NCBI GenBank assembly: GCA_016876015.1
Contig: VGOD01000012.1
Location: 1 to 56,021, forward strand
Length of the DNA stretch: 56,021 nucleotides
Direction: 5' to 3'
DNA from: Chloroflexota bacterium
Lineage (GTDB): Bacteria > Chloroflexota > Anaerolineae > CG2-30-64-16
Made by a program: the position numbers and the translations under genes. The stretch's first letter is position 1. Each line of letters opens with the position of its first letter. Under the pieces are notes generated by a model. That model was not told where the DNA came from and did no database searches. It worked only from the letters and a program-made list of their open reading frames with translations. Positions 34,810-43,106 of this stretch are shown one piece after another.

Positions 34810-36276
34810 GTGTCACACACCCAACCCTACGATGCCATCGTCATCGGCGCGGGGCCGAACGGGCTGGCCGCGGCCGTGACGCTGGCGCGGGCAGGGCAGT
34901 CGGTGCTGGTGATCGAGGCCGCATCCACCGTGGGCGGCGGGACGCGCACGGCCGAGCTGACGCTGCCCGGCTTCCGGCACGATGTTTGCTCGGCGGTGCA
35001 TCCGCTGGCGGTGTCTTCGCGCTTCTTCCGCGCCCTGCCGCTGGATCGCTACGGGTTACGTTGGATCGAGCCGCCCCTGCCCCTGGCCCATCCACTGGAC
35101 GACGGGACGGCGGTTGTGCTGGAACGCTCGCTGGAGGCGACGGCCGCCGGGTTGGGCCGCGACGCATCTGCGTACCGCCGGTTGATGGGGTCGCTGGTGA
35201 AGCGTTGGGCCGCAGTGACCGAGGACCTGCTCGGCCCGCCGCCGCTGCCGCCGCACCATCCCCTGGCGTTGACGATGTTCGGCGTCGAGGCGCTGCTGCC
35301 GGCGTCCCTGTTGGCGCGGCTATGGTTCCGCGGAGAGCGGGCGCGGGCCTTGTTCGCCGGCATGGCTGCGCATTCGATCTTGCCGCTCGAACGGCCCGTC
35401 AGCGCCGCCTACGGCTTGATCCTGGGCATGGCGGGGCACGCGGTCGGCTGGCCCATTGCGCAGGGCGGCTCGCAGGCCATCGCCGATGCCCTGGCCGCCT
35501 ACCTGCGCGACCTCCGCGGCGAGATCATCACCGGCCAACCGGTGACATCGCTGGCCGAACTGCCGCCCGCCCAGGCGCTCCTGTTCGACGTCAGCCCGAT
35601 CAACCTGGCTCGCATCGCCGGCGACCGACTGCCCGCAACCTACCGGCGCAAGTTAGCGCGTTATCGCCATGGCCCGGCCGCGTTCAAGCTCGATTGGGCG
35701 TTGGACGGTCCGATTCCCTGGCGTGCAGACGCCTGCCGCCGCGCGGGCACGGTGCATCTGGGCGGGACGCTGGCCGAAATCGCCCGTTCTGAGCGGGCGG
35801 CCTGGCAGGGCGCGCACCCCGCACAGCCCTATCTCATCCTGACGCAGCCGAGCCTTTTCGACCCAACCCGTGCGCCCGCAGGCAAGCACACGGCCTGGGC
35901 CTACTGCCATGTGCCCAACCTGCACGCGCCAGGCACTTCCGCAGCGCCTGGCACGTCGGAAGAAGCGATGATCGAGCGGATCGAAGCGCAGGTCGAACGC
36001 TTTGCGCCCGGTTTCAAGGCGCGCATCCTGGCGCGGCATGTCCTGGCGCCGGCCGACTTCGAGGCGTACAATCCGAACTATGTCGGCGGTGACATCACTG
36101 GCGGCGCACAAGACCTGCTGCAGTTCTTCGCCCGACCGGTGCTCAGCCGCAACCCGTACGTCACGCCTGCTGAGGGCATCTACCTGTGCTCGGCATCCAC
36201 CCCGCCCGGCGGCGGCGTGCATGGCATGTGCGGTTACAACGCAGCGCGGGCCGCGCTGAAAGCAAAAACATGTTGA
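34810..36276 (+). CDS. Phytoene-desaturase-like FAD-dependent oxidoreductase
   Basis: The 488-residue protein opens with the dinucleotide-binding motif VIGAGPNGLAAAVTLARAG, followed by GGGTRTAELTLPGF, and ends with the family C-terminal FAD motif around CSASTPPGGGVHGMCGYNAA. This fits the CrtI/PYROXD2-like group. The substrate may be a carotenoid or another lipid; no other carotenoid gene is adjacent, so it is open. I chose GTG at 34810 with AGAGGA upstream because earlier in-frame codons fall in the palindrome. Residues about 373-382 (APGTSAAPGT) come from an in-frame palindromic repeat (35927-35955). Confidence 0.85.
   Translation: MSHTQPYDAIVIGAGPNGLAAAVTLARAGQSVLVIEAASTVGGGTRTAELTLPGFRHDVCSAVHPLAVSSRFFRALPLDRYGLRWIEPPLPLAHPLDDGTAVVLERSLEATAAGLGRDASAYRRLMGSLVKRWAAVTEDLLGPPPLPPHHPLALTMFGVEALLPASLLARLWFRGERARALFAGMAAHSILPLERPVSAAYGLILGMAGHAVGWPIAQGGSQAIADALAAYLRDLRGEIITGQPVTSLAELPPAQALLFDVSPINLARIAGDRLPATYRRKLARYRHGPAAFKLDWALDGPIPWRADACRRAGTVHLGGTLAEIARSERAAWQGAHPAQPYLILTQPSLFDPTRAPAGKHTAWAYCHVPNLHAPGTSAAPGTSEEAMIERIEAQVERFAPGFKARILARHVLAPADFEAYNPNYVGGDITGGAQDLLQFFARPVLSRNPYVTPAEGIYLCSASTPPGGGVHGMCGYNAARAALKAKTC
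35927..35955. repeat. In-frame palindrome inside the oxidoreductase gene
   Basis: CGCCAGGCACTTCCG-CAGCGCCTGGCACG is a near palindrome that matches the element at 40928-40957 in the ferrochelatase gene. It adds about ten residues without breaking the frame. Confidence 0.75.
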
Positions 36277-36295
36277 GTCAATCTGGAGGCCCGCC

Positions 36296-36709
36296 ATGAC
36301 CCGATTGCTGCGCATCGTCGAGCGAATCATCGTCACCGCGCTCATCGTGATGATGACCGTCGTTCTGCTCCTCACCACCGTTGACCTGGGCTGGCTGCTG
36401 ATCCAGGACATCCTCACTGCTCCGATCTTGTTGTTGGACGTCGAGGAATTACTGGATATCTTCGGCTTCTTCCTGCTCGTGCTGATCGGCGTCGAGCTGC
36501 TGGAGACGATCAAGGCGTACTTCGACGATCATGTCGTCCACGTGGAGGTAGTCCTGGAAGTTGCGATGATCGCGATTGCCCGCAAGGTGATTACTTTGGA
36601 GGTCAAGGATCTCCCCAGCCTGACATTGCTCGGTATCAGCGCGATCATCCTGGCGCTGGCGGTGGCGTTCTACTTTGTCAAGCGCACGATGACGCCGCAT
36701 GCGAAGTGA
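36296..36709 (+). CDS. PsiE-like (phosphate-starvation-inducible E) membrane protein
   Basis: The 137-residue protein has four hydrophobic segments and the PsiE family pattern LLDIFGFFLLVLIGVELLET with VEVVLEVAMIAIARKVITLE. Function of the family is not known. GGAGG precedes the ATG by six bases. Its stop codon is 16 bases from the next gene, an antiporter, and an operon is likely. Confidence 0.85.
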   Translation: MTRLLRIVERIIVTALIVMMTVVLLLTTVDLGWLLIQDILTAPILLLDVEELLDIFGFFLLVLIGVELLETIKAYFDDHVVHVEVVLEVAMIAIARKVITLEVKDLPSLTLLGISAIILALAVAFYFVKRTMTPHAK

Positions 36710-36724
36710 TTGATCCGGTCAACC

Positions 36725-38215
36725 ATGATCTCGCAAGTTCCGCTCGAACTCCTCTTGCTCGGCGCTGCGATCCTCCTGCTGGTCAGCATCATCGCCAGCA
36801 AAGCCTCGGGGCGGCTGGGCGTGCCCGCGCTGGCGCTCTTCCTGGTGATCGGCATGTTGGCCGGCTCCGACGGGCCGGGCGGCATCTACTTCGATGACCC
36901 GCGCCTGGCGCAGTGGCTGGGCGTCATCGCGCTGATCTTCATCCTCTATGCCGGCGGGCTGGACACCGATTGGGCGCGCATCCGGCCGGTGTTGGCGCCT
37001 GGCCTGGCGCTCTCCACGGTCGCCGTGCTGTTGACCGCGGCTCTGATGGGGCTGTTTGCGATCGTGGCGCTCGGGTTCACGCCGCTGCAAGGGCTGCTGC
37101 TCGGCGCCATCGTCTCGTCCACCGATGCGGCCGCCGTCTTCACCGTGCTGCGCTCCCGCAGCGTCCGCCTGCGCGAGCCGCTGGAGCCGCTGCTGGAGCT
37201 GGAATCGGGCAGCAACGACCCGATGGCGGTCTTCCTCACGGTGGCGCTCACTGGGCTGTTGAGTAACCCTGACGCCAATCTGGTGCGCCTTGTGCCCGCG
37301 TTTTTCCAGCAGATGCTCCTGGGCGCCCTCGTGGGCTACGGCATGGGCCGGGCCATGACCTGGATCGTCAACCACGTGCGGCTGCACGTCGAGGGGCTGT
37401 ACCCCGTGCTGACCGTCGCGCTCACGCTGCTGACCTATGCCGGCACCGCGGTGCTGGGCGGCAACGGCTTCCTGGCGGTCTACCTGGCCGGCTTGATCAT
37501 GGCCCGCGGCGACTTCATCCACAAGCGCAGCCTGCTGCGCTTCCACGACGGCCTGGCGTGGCTGATGCAGATCGCCATGTTCCTGGCGCTGGGGCTGCTG
37601 GTCTTCCCCTCGCGGCTGCCGGCCGTGGCCGGCATGGCGCTGCTGGCCGCCCTGTGCCTGATTTTCGTCGCCCGGCCCATCGGCGTCGCGTTGACCCTGC
37701 TGCCCTTCCGCATGCCCGTCCGCGATCAGGCCATGGTCGCCTGGGTGGGCCTGCGCGGGGCCGTGCCCATCATCCTGGCGACCTTCCCACGGCTGGCCGG
37801 CCTGCCGCAAGCCGACCTGATCTTCGACATCGTCTTTTTCGTCGTCCTGACCTCGGTGCTGATCCAGGGGACGACGATCACGGCCGCAGGTCGCTGGCTG
37901 GGGGTCACGGCCGAGCGGCTGGCCCCGCCGCGCGCGCCCATCGAAGTGACACGGGGGAATCAACTGAAGGGCGACCTGCTGGAACTGGTCGTGCCTGCGG
38001 GATCCCTTGCCGTCGGCCGGCAGATTTTGGAGCTAAGCCTGCCCCGCGGCGCGCTGATCGTGCTGATCGGCCGCGGCAGCGAGCACATCGTGCCGGATGG
38101 TAACACCGTACTGGCGCAGGGGGATCACCTGTTGATCCTGGCGAATCAGACGGTCCTGGCGGCGACGCGGCGTGCGTTTGCGCAACGCCCCACGGCGACG
38201 CCGCCCGACGCTTGA
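36725..38215 (+). CDS. Cation/proton antiporter, CPA1 type with C-terminal TrkA-C-like domain
   Basis: The 496-residue protein has about 12 membrane helices, the CPA1 features [18 protein letters not shown] and [16 protein letters not shown] (the ND pair of the ion site), and a cytoplasmic RCK-C/TrkA-C-like tail (about 405-485, [20 protein letters not shown]). This layout is that of NhaP2/CvrA potassium-proton antiporters, which export potassium or sodium. ATG at 36725 is preferred over the in-frame TTG at 36710. It follows the PsiE-like gene. Confidence 0.9.
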   Translation: MISQVPLELLLLGAAILLLVSIIASKASGRLGVPALALFLVIGMLAGSDGPGGIYFDDPRLAQWLGVIALIFILYAGGLDTDWARIRPVLAPGLALSTVAVLLTAALMGLFAIVALGFTPLQGLLLGAIVSSTDAAAVFTVLRSRSVRLREPLEPLLELESGSNDPMAVFLTVALTGLLSNPDANLVRLVPAFFQQMLLGALVGYGMGRAMTWIVNHVRLHVEGLYPVLTVALTLLTYAGTAVLGGNGFLAVYLAGLIMARGDFIHKRSLLRFHDGLAWLMQIAMFLALGLLVFPSRLPAVAGMALLAALCLIFVARPIGVALTLLPFRMPVRDQAMVAWVGLRGAVPIILATFPRLAGLPQADLIFDIVFFVVLTSVLIQGTTITAAGRWLGVTAERLAPPRAPIEVTRGNQLKGDLLELVVPAGSLAVGRQILELSLPRGALIVLIGRGSEHIVPDGNTVLAQGDHLLILANQTVLAATRRAFAQRPTATPPDA

Positions 38216-38281
38216 CGGCTTCGCCCTCGCGCTCGGCGCGTCATCATCTCCAAGTCTGCAACCGGTATTATCCCCCTGAAT

Positions 38282-38310
38282 TTGACATTCCTCGTCTGCC
38301 GCACTATACT
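38282..38310 (+). promoter_or_regulatory. Sigma-70-type promoter of the heme operon
   Basis: TTGACA, 17 bases, TATACT. A second CTATACTT lies 18 bases after the first (38322-38329), forming a direct repeat that could be an operator or a second -10 box. The operon's own HTH regulator is the first gene. Confidence 0.75.
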
Positions 38311-38343
38311 TGCGCCCATCGCTATACTTAGAAATACATAGAA

Positions 38344-39045
38344 ATGCACATAAAAAATGAGCTTACCGTGCCTGCACCACAACCTCCAAACACCTACTGG
38401 CTCGATTTGAGCGCGGCCGCCGACTACCTGGGCGTCCATTTCACCACCCTGCGCCGCTGGACCGACGACGGCAAGGTGCCGTGCATCCGCACGCCGGGCG
38501 GCCGGCGGCGCTATCGGTTGGCCGAGCTGACCGCCTTCCTGGCCAGCCTGCAACAAGGGGCAACTCGCACCCTCGCCCCAGCGTTACCCGGCGCGGGACT
38601 GGCCAGGCTGCTCCCGCCCAAACACATCGGCCTCTCCGGCGAGCCATGGTACGGCCGGCTGGACGAGAACACCCGGGCAGCCATGCGCAGCGGCGGCCAG
38701 CAATTGATGGCTGTGCTGATGCAGTACGCCACGCGTAGCAACGGCGGCGAGGCGTTCCTGGCAGAAGGGCAACGTCTCGCGGGCGCCTATGGCACGGCCT
38801 GTCATCGAAGCGGCCTCTCGCTCATCGAGATGCTGCGGGCCTTCTTGCTGGTGCGCCGCTCCATCAACGATTCCGTGCATCAGGCGGGCGCGCTGGCCGG
38901 CGTGCCCGACGCCGACACCTGGCGTCTCTACGAACGCATGACCACCTTCCTGGACGCCTTGCTGATCGCCACCGTCGCTGGCTTCGAAGACGCTCGAACG
39001 CGCGCCCTGCCAGCCACACACCCCACTCCGAGCCACAGCGCATGA
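38344..39045 (+). CDS. Transcription regulator: excisionase/MerR-like HTH plus RsbRD-like sensor domain
   Basis: The 233-residue protein starts with a helix-turn-helix of the excisionase/MerR type (AADYLGVHFTTLRRWTDDGK, then TPGGRRRYRLAEL, about 22-64). The C-terminal half (about 95-220) is all-helical, with WYGRLDENTRAAMRSGGQQL and SLIEMLRAFLLVRRSINDSV, resembling the non-heme globin-like N-terminal domain of RsbR-type proteins. Its ATG lies about 33 bases after the promoter. It overlaps the radical SAM gene by four bases (ATGA), so it likely controls this heme operon. The ligand sensed is unknown. Confidence 0.8.
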   Translation: MHIKNELTVPAPQPPNTYWLDLSAAADYLGVHFTTLRRWTDDGKVPCIRTPGGRRRYRLAELTAFLASLQQGATRTLAPALPGAGLARLLPPKHIGLSGEPWYGRLDENTRAAMRSGGQQLMAVLMQYATRSNGGEAFLAEGQRLAGAYGTACHRSGLSLIEMLRAFLLVRRSINDSVHQAGALAGVPDADTWRLYERMTTFLDALLIATVAGFEDARTRALPATHPTPSHSA

Positions 39046-40217
39046 ATCCAACATCCTACCCATCCCCGCGGCTGATCTTTTGGGAGACGACCGCGGGCTG
39101 CAACCTGGCCTGCATCCACTGCCGGCGCATCACCGTCGCCGGCCAGCTCGTGCCGCAGGACCTGACCACCGCCGAGGCGTTCGACCTGGTGGATCAGGTC
39201 GCGGCCTTCGCCCGGCCGATCTTCGTCCTCTCCGGCGGCGAGCCGCTCTTCCGGCCCGACATCTTCGCCATCGCCCGCCGCGCCGCAGACGCAGGGCTGA
39301 TCGTGGCGCTGGCGACGAACGGCACGCTGATTGACGCCGATGTTGCGCGGCGCATTCAGGAGAGCGGCGTGCGCCGGGTCAGCCTCAGCTTCGACGGCGC
39401 GGACGCCCCCACCCACGATATCTTCCGCGGGCCGGGCACGTTCGACAAGGCCATCGCCGGCATGGCCCATCTGCGGGCCGCGGGCGTGCCATACCAGATC
39501 AACACCACCGTCGCCCGCCACAACGTCCATCAAATGGACGAAACGCTGCGCATGGCGGTGGAACTCGGCGCGCAGGCGCTGCACCTGTTCTTGCTCGTGC
39601 CGGTGGGCTGCGGGGTCGAGATCGCCGACGACCAGCAGATCAGCCCGGCCGAGTACGAGGGGGTGCTGAACTGGATGTACGACGCGGAGATGGCGGGCGG
39701 CATCGAGTTGAAGGCCACCTGTGCGCCGCACTACTTCCGCATCGTCCGTCAGCGCCAGGCCGAGGAGCGCCGCCAGGGCATCTTCCGCGAGCGGCCGGCC
39801 AGCCAGCATCGCCAGACCCACGCCGGGGGCCACCCTGGAAACGGCGGCCATCCCGGCAGCCACGCCGCCGCTGGCGACGGCAATGAGCAGGCCCGCCAGG
39901 CCATGGCGGCCATGACCAAGGGCTGCCTGGCCGGAACCGGTGTGTGCTTTGTCGGCCACCGCGGCGAGGTATTCCCCTGCGGCTATCTGCCGGTGGAAGC
40001 GGGCAACATCCGCCGCCAGTCGTTCCGCGCGATCTGGGAAGGCTCGCCCCTTTTCGCCGAGTTGCGCGACCCCGACCTGCTGGGCGGCAAGTGTGGCCTC
40101 TGCGAGTTCAAACGCATCTGCGGCGGCTGCCGGGCGCGGGCCTATGGGATGACACATGAATACCTGGGCGAGGAACCGTTCTGCACCTACGCGCCGCTGG
40201 GAATGCAAGCCGGATGA
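39042..40217 (+). CDS. AhbD-like radical SAM/SPASM enzyme of heme synthesis
   Basis: The 391-residue protein has the radical SAM cluster motif CNLACIHC (Cys20, 24, 27), the GGEP-type SAM contact (LSGGEPLFRPD) and a C-terminal second-cluster motif CGLCEFKRICGGCRARAY. The last matches the AhbD/NirJ group. AhbD decarboxylates iron-coproporphyrin III to heme in the siroheme pathway; NirJ acts in heme d1 synthesis. Because ferrochelatase and HemY genes follow in the same transcript, the AhbD reading is favoured. A His/Gly-rich insert (about 265-290: THAGGHPGNGGHPGSH) is unusual. The start overlaps the regulator stop. Confidence 0.82.
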   Translation: MNPTSYPSPRLIFWETTAGCNLACIHCRRITVAGQLVPQDLTTAEAFDLVDQVAAFARPIFVLSGGEPLFRPDIFAIARRAADAGLIVALATNGTLIDADVARRIQESGVRRVSLSFDGADAPTHDIFRGPGTFDKAIAGMAHLRAAGVPYQINTTVARHNVHQMDETLRMAVELGAQALHLFLLVPVGCGVEIADDQQISPAEYEGVLNWMYDAEMAGGIELKATCAPHYFRIVRQRQAEERRQGIFRERPASQHRQTHAGGHPGNGGHPGSHAAAGDGNEQARQAMAAMTKGCLAGTGVCFVGHRGEVFPCGYLPVEAGNIRRQSFRAIWEGSPLFAELRDPDLLGGKCGLCEFKRICGGCRARAYGMTHEYLGEEPFCTYAPLGMQAG

Positions 40218-40227
40218 GCTAACCCGA

Positions 40228-40325
40228 AAATGGGACGCGGACTACGCAGACGACGCGGAGGACGCAGACAAAATCCGAATCTGTCCGCGTTGTCCGCGGT
40301 ATCCGCGTCGTCCGCGTGCCCGTCT
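40228..40325. repeat. Short-unit inverted array upstream of hemH
   Basis: Left half: ACGCGGACTACGCAGACGAC and GACGCAGAC units. Right half: the complement (GTCCGCGTTGTCCGCGG, GTCCGCGTGCCCG). It separates the radical SAM stop from the ferrochelatase start and argues for the start at 40370. Confidence 0.75.
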
Positions 40326-40369
40326 TAGTCTCCGCTTGTGTCGCCTGCGACATGGGCGCTAACCCGAGA

Positions 40370-41398
40370 ATGACTTTGGACGCGATCCTGCTCCTGGCGT
40401 ACGGCGGTCCCGACTCGCCCGCCGACATCCCAGCCTACCTGGCCGATATCCGCGGAGGCCGGCCCACCCCGCCCGCCCTGCTAGCCGAGATCACCCACCG
40501 CTACGCCTTGATCGGCGGCCGCTCGCCCCTGCTGGAGATCACGCAGCGGGCGGCGGACAAGCTTGCCGCGGCCGTGGAGCTGCCGGTCTACGTGGGGATA
40601 CGGCACTGGCGGCCGACCATCGCCGAAACGGTGGCGCAGATGGCCGCGGACGGCGTGCGCCGTTGCGTGGCGATCTGCATGGCCCCGCACGCCAGCCGCC
40701 TGAGCATCGGCGCGTATCGCGCGCGGCTGGACGAGGCGTTGGCGACCGTGGCCGCATCCTTCGACTCCACGCAGCAAACGACGCTGCGTTCCGCTCAGGA
40801 TGCAAGCGGGATGGGAAACGGGCGGGGCATAGCGGTAGATTTCGTCGAAAGCTGGCACACCGTCCCCGCCTACCTGGACGGTATCGCGGCCAACGTGCGC
40901 GAGGCGCTGCGCAGGTTCGGCGATCACGTGCCAGGCGCTTCCGAAGCGCCTGGCGCGTTGAACGCCAAAGTCATCTTCACTGCGCACAGCCTGCCGGCCT
41001 CGATCCTGGCCGATGGCGACCCCTACGACCGCCAGCTCGACGAGACGGCGCGGCTGGTGGCGGCGCGGCTGGGGCTGCCGGCGGATCGCTGGACGCGTTG
41101 TTACCAGAGCGCCGCGCAGACCGGTGTGCCCTGGTTGGGGCCACAGGTCGAGGAAGTCGTGCCGCAACTGGCTGCGGCCGGCGAGCGCAACCTGGTCGTC
41201 GCGCCCATCGGCTTCATCGCCGACCACGTCGAGATCCTGTACGACCTGGACATCGGCCTGCAAGCAATCGCCGCCCGCTGCGGCGCCCGCGTCGAGCGCA
41301 CGCCCATGCTCAATGACACCCCGCCCCTCATCGCCGCGCTGGCGGAGATCTGCCTGGCACAGAACGGGACGCGGATGAACGCAAATGAACACGGATAG
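40370..41398 (+). CDS. hemH: Ferrochelatase (proto- or coproporphyrin type)
   Basis: The 342-residue protein inserts Fe2+ into a porphyrin. It starts LDAILLLAYGGPDSPADIPA and carries IGGRSPLLEIT, the catalytic His206 in FTAHSLP and Glu288 in GFIADHVEILYDLD. The gene order with HemY recalls the coproporphyrin-dependent pathway, where the product is coproheme. Two in-frame repeats insert residues: STQQTTLRSAQDASGM (40758-40806) and VPGASEAPGA (40928-40957). The C-terminus GTRMNANEHG is encoded by a short-unit array that runs through the stop codon. The ribosome-binding signal is weak. Confidence 0.92.
   Translation: MTLDAILLLAYGGPDSPADIPAYLADIRGGRPTPPALLAEITHRYALIGGRSPLLEITQRAADKLAAAVELPVYVGIRHWRPTIAETVAQMAADGVRRCVAICMAPHASRLSIGAYRARLDEALATVAASFDSTQQTTLRSAQDASGMGNGRGIAVDFVESWHTVPAYLDGIAANVREALRRFGDHVPGASEAPGALNAKVIFTAHSLPASILADGDPYDRQLDETARLVAARLGLPADRWTRCYQSAAQTGVPWLGPQVEEVVPQLAAAGERNLVVAPIGFIADHVEILYDLDIGLQAIAARCGARVERTPMLNDTPPLIAALAEICLAQNGTRMNANEHG
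40758..40806. repeat. In-frame repeat insertion in hemH
   Basis: CCTTCGACTCC ... CCGCTCAGGATGCAAGC resembles the CCTTCGACAGGCTCAGGGCAAG element in the hemY gene (42268-42292). Here a further 25 bases (with the small palindrome ACGCAGC...GCTGCGT) split it. The insert keeps the frame and adds about 15 residues. Confidence 0.65.
40928..40957. repeat. In-frame palindrome inside hemH
   Basis: GTGCCAGGCGCTTCC-GAAGCGCCTGGCGCG, a near-perfect palindrome of the same family as 35927-35955. It encodes VPGASEAPGA in the middle of the enzyme. Confidence 0.75.
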
Positions 41399-41480
41399 AC
41401 TAGGACGCGGACAACGCAGACTAAATCTGACACATCGGCAAGCACGCAGTACGCACTACGCAATACGCAATAAGCAATAC
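41369..41480. repeat. Short-unit arrays overlapping the hemH 3' end
   Basis: GGGACGCGGATGAACGCAAATG-type units include the hemH stop codon. GGACGCGGACAACGCAGACT follows, then a 7-bp array of ACGCAAT-like units (41446-41480) ahead of the hemY start. No gene is lost, but the last hemH codons derive from the repeat. Confidence 0.75.
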
Positions 41481-41491
41481 AACAGGCCATC

Positions 41492-42970
41492 ATGCACCCA
41501 ACATCATCCACCCACCACGTCGCCATCATCGGCGGCGGCATCGCCGGGCTGAGCACGGCGTATTACCTGCAGCGGCAGGCGGCCGCAACCGGCGCTACGG
41601 TCAGCTATACCGTGCTGGAGGCGGCCCCGCGCTGGGGCGGCCATATCCTCACCGAAACTGTGGAAACGGACGCCGGCCGCTTTGTGGTCGAAGGGGGGCC
41701 GGACTCCTTCATCACGCAAAAACCGTGGGGCGTGCAGTTGGCGCGCGAGCTGGGGCTGGGCGACCGGCTGCTGGGCACGAACGACGCCATGCGCAAGGTG
41801 TTCGTGCTGAACCGGGGCAAGCCGACTCCCATGCCCGACGGCGTGCTGCTGATCGTGCCCACCAAGTTCATGCCGTTCGTCCGCTCGCCGTTGATCTCGC
41901 CCCTGGGCAAGCTGCGCATGGGACTGGATCTGCTCATCCCGCCCAAGCGCGATGGGCAGGACGAGACGCTGGCCGACTTCGTGCGCCGCCGGTTGGGCGC
42001 AGAAGCGCTAGACAAGATCGCTGAGCCGCTCCTGTCCGGCATCTACAACTCGGAAGCGGACCGGCAAAGCCTGCTGGCGACCTTCCCGCGTTTCCGCGAC
42101 CTGGAGGTGAAGTACGGCAGCCTCACGCGGGGCATGTTGGCCTCGCGGCGCAACGGCCACAGCCCGCAGCCCGGCGCAGGCGGCCAAAAGCCGCTCTCCG
42201 TCTTCATGTCGCTGGCCGGCGGTACGGGCGAGCTGGTGGACGCGCTGGTGGCGCAGCTCACCGACGCCCCTTCGACAGGCTCAGGGCAAGCTTTACGCCT
42301 CCACACGCCCGTCGAACGGCTGGCGCGACGGTCGGAGGGCGATTACCTCCTGTCCCTCGCCGGCGGCGAGACGCTGCGAGCCGATGCGGTCGTGCTGGCC
42401 GTCCCCGCCTACACCGCGCAGGCGCTGGCGCACGGGGCCGCCCCGGAGGTCGCGGTCGGGCTCGGGAGCATCCGCTACGTCAGCACCGGCACGATCTCGC
42501 TGGCCTACCGCCTGGCCGACATCCGCCGGCCGCTGCTGGGTTTCGGGCTGGTCGTGCCGAGCAGCGAGCGCCGGCCGGCCAACGCGGTCACCTGGAGCTC
42601 GCTGAAGTTCAACGGCCGCGCGCCGGAAGGCTACGCGCTGCTGCGGGTCTTCTTCGGCGGCTCGCGCAGCCCGCAGTCCATGGCGCTGGACGACGACGCG
42701 CTGCTGGCGACCGTGCGCGGCCAGTTGCGGGAGTTCATGGGCATCGAGGCCGCGCCGCTGTTCCATCGCATCTACCGCTGGGAGCGTTCCAACGCGCAGT
42801 ACGACGTGGGCCACCTGGAGCGCGTCGCCGCGCTGGAGGCCGCCCTGCCCCCCGGCCTGCACCTCACCGGCAGCCCCTATCGCGGGGTTGGCCTGCCGGA
42901 TTGCATCAAGCAAGGGCAGGAGACGGCGGGGAAAGTGATCGGGGAATGGGACGCGGACGAGCGCGGATAG
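41492..42970 (+). CDS. hemY: HemY/HemG-type protoporphyrinogen (coproporphyrinogen) oxidase
   Basis: The 492-residue FAD enzyme begins VAIIGGGIAGLSTAYYLQRQ (dinucleotide fold) and continues with RWGGHILTETVET and VEGGPDSFITQKPWG. It ends with the C-terminal FAD site LTGSPYRGVGLPDCI. It oxidises protoporphyrinogen IX or coproporphyrinogen III using oxygen; the gene order with hemH fits the coproporphyrin route. APSTGSGQALR (about 259-269) is encoded by an in-frame dispersed repeat, and the terminal GEWDADERG by a GACGCGGACGAGCGCGG array that supplies the stop. It is the last gene of the heme operon. Confidence 0.92.
   Translation: MHPTSSTHHVAIIGGGIAGLSTAYYLQRQAAATGATVSYTVLEAAPRWGGHILTETVETDAGRFVVEGGPDSFITQKPWGVQLARELGLGDRLLGTNDAMRKVFVLNRGKPTPMPDGVLLIVPTKFMPFVRSPLISPLGKLRMGLDLLIPPKRDGQDETLADFVRRRLGAEALDKIAEPLLSGIYNSEADRQSLLATFPRFRDLEVKYGSLTRGMLASRRNGHSPQPGAGGQKPLSVFMSLAGGTGELVDALVAQLTDAPSTGSGQALRLHTPVERLARRSEGDYLLSLAGGETLRADAVVLAVPAYTAQALAHGAAPEVAVGLGSIRYVSTGTISLAYRLADIRRPLLGFGLVVPSSERRPANAVTWSSLKFNGRAPEGYALLRVFFGGSRSPQSMALDDDALLATVRGQLREFMGIEAAPLFHRIYRWERSNAQYDVGHLERVAALEAALPPGLHLTGSPYRGVGLPDCIKQGQETAGKVIGEWDADERG
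42268..42292. repeat. In-frame dispersed repeat inside hemY
   Basis: CCCTTCGACAGGCTCAGGGC followed by AAGCT is a recognisable element that I have seen as PSTGSGQA or DKLRTG-type peptides in Chloroflexota genomes. It inserts about eight residues in frame in a surface loop region. Confidence 0.7.
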
Positions 42971-42980
42971 ACGCGGATGA
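42946..42980. repeat. Short-unit array at the hemY stop codon
   Basis: GGGACGCGGACGAGCGCGGA followed by TAGACGCGGATGAG. It provides the final hemY codons and the TAG stop. Confidence 0.65.
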
Positions 42981-43004
42981 GTGGGTTTGTTCAGATGATC
43001 GCCT

Positions 43005-43066
43005 GGAATCGAGGCTTTAGCCGGTCATTTCTGCAAACGAGAGAAACCGGCTGAAGCCTCCAATCC
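43005..43066. repeat. Dispersed palindrome, copy C
   Basis: GGAATCGAGGCTTTAGCCGGT and AACCGGCTGAAGCCTCCAATCC. It lies between hemY and the next importer operon, about 30 bases before the ribosome-binding site. Confidence 0.88.
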
Positions 43067-43106
43067 AGATCTCGAAATGCTTTGCGCATCAGCAAAGGAG
43101 GCAACT

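Noticed and set aside
43077..43106. Upstream ATG for the family 5 binding protein
   Set aside because: It lies before the ribosome-binding site AAGGAGG; GTG at 43107 or 43110 is better placed and gives a normal lipoprotein signal.
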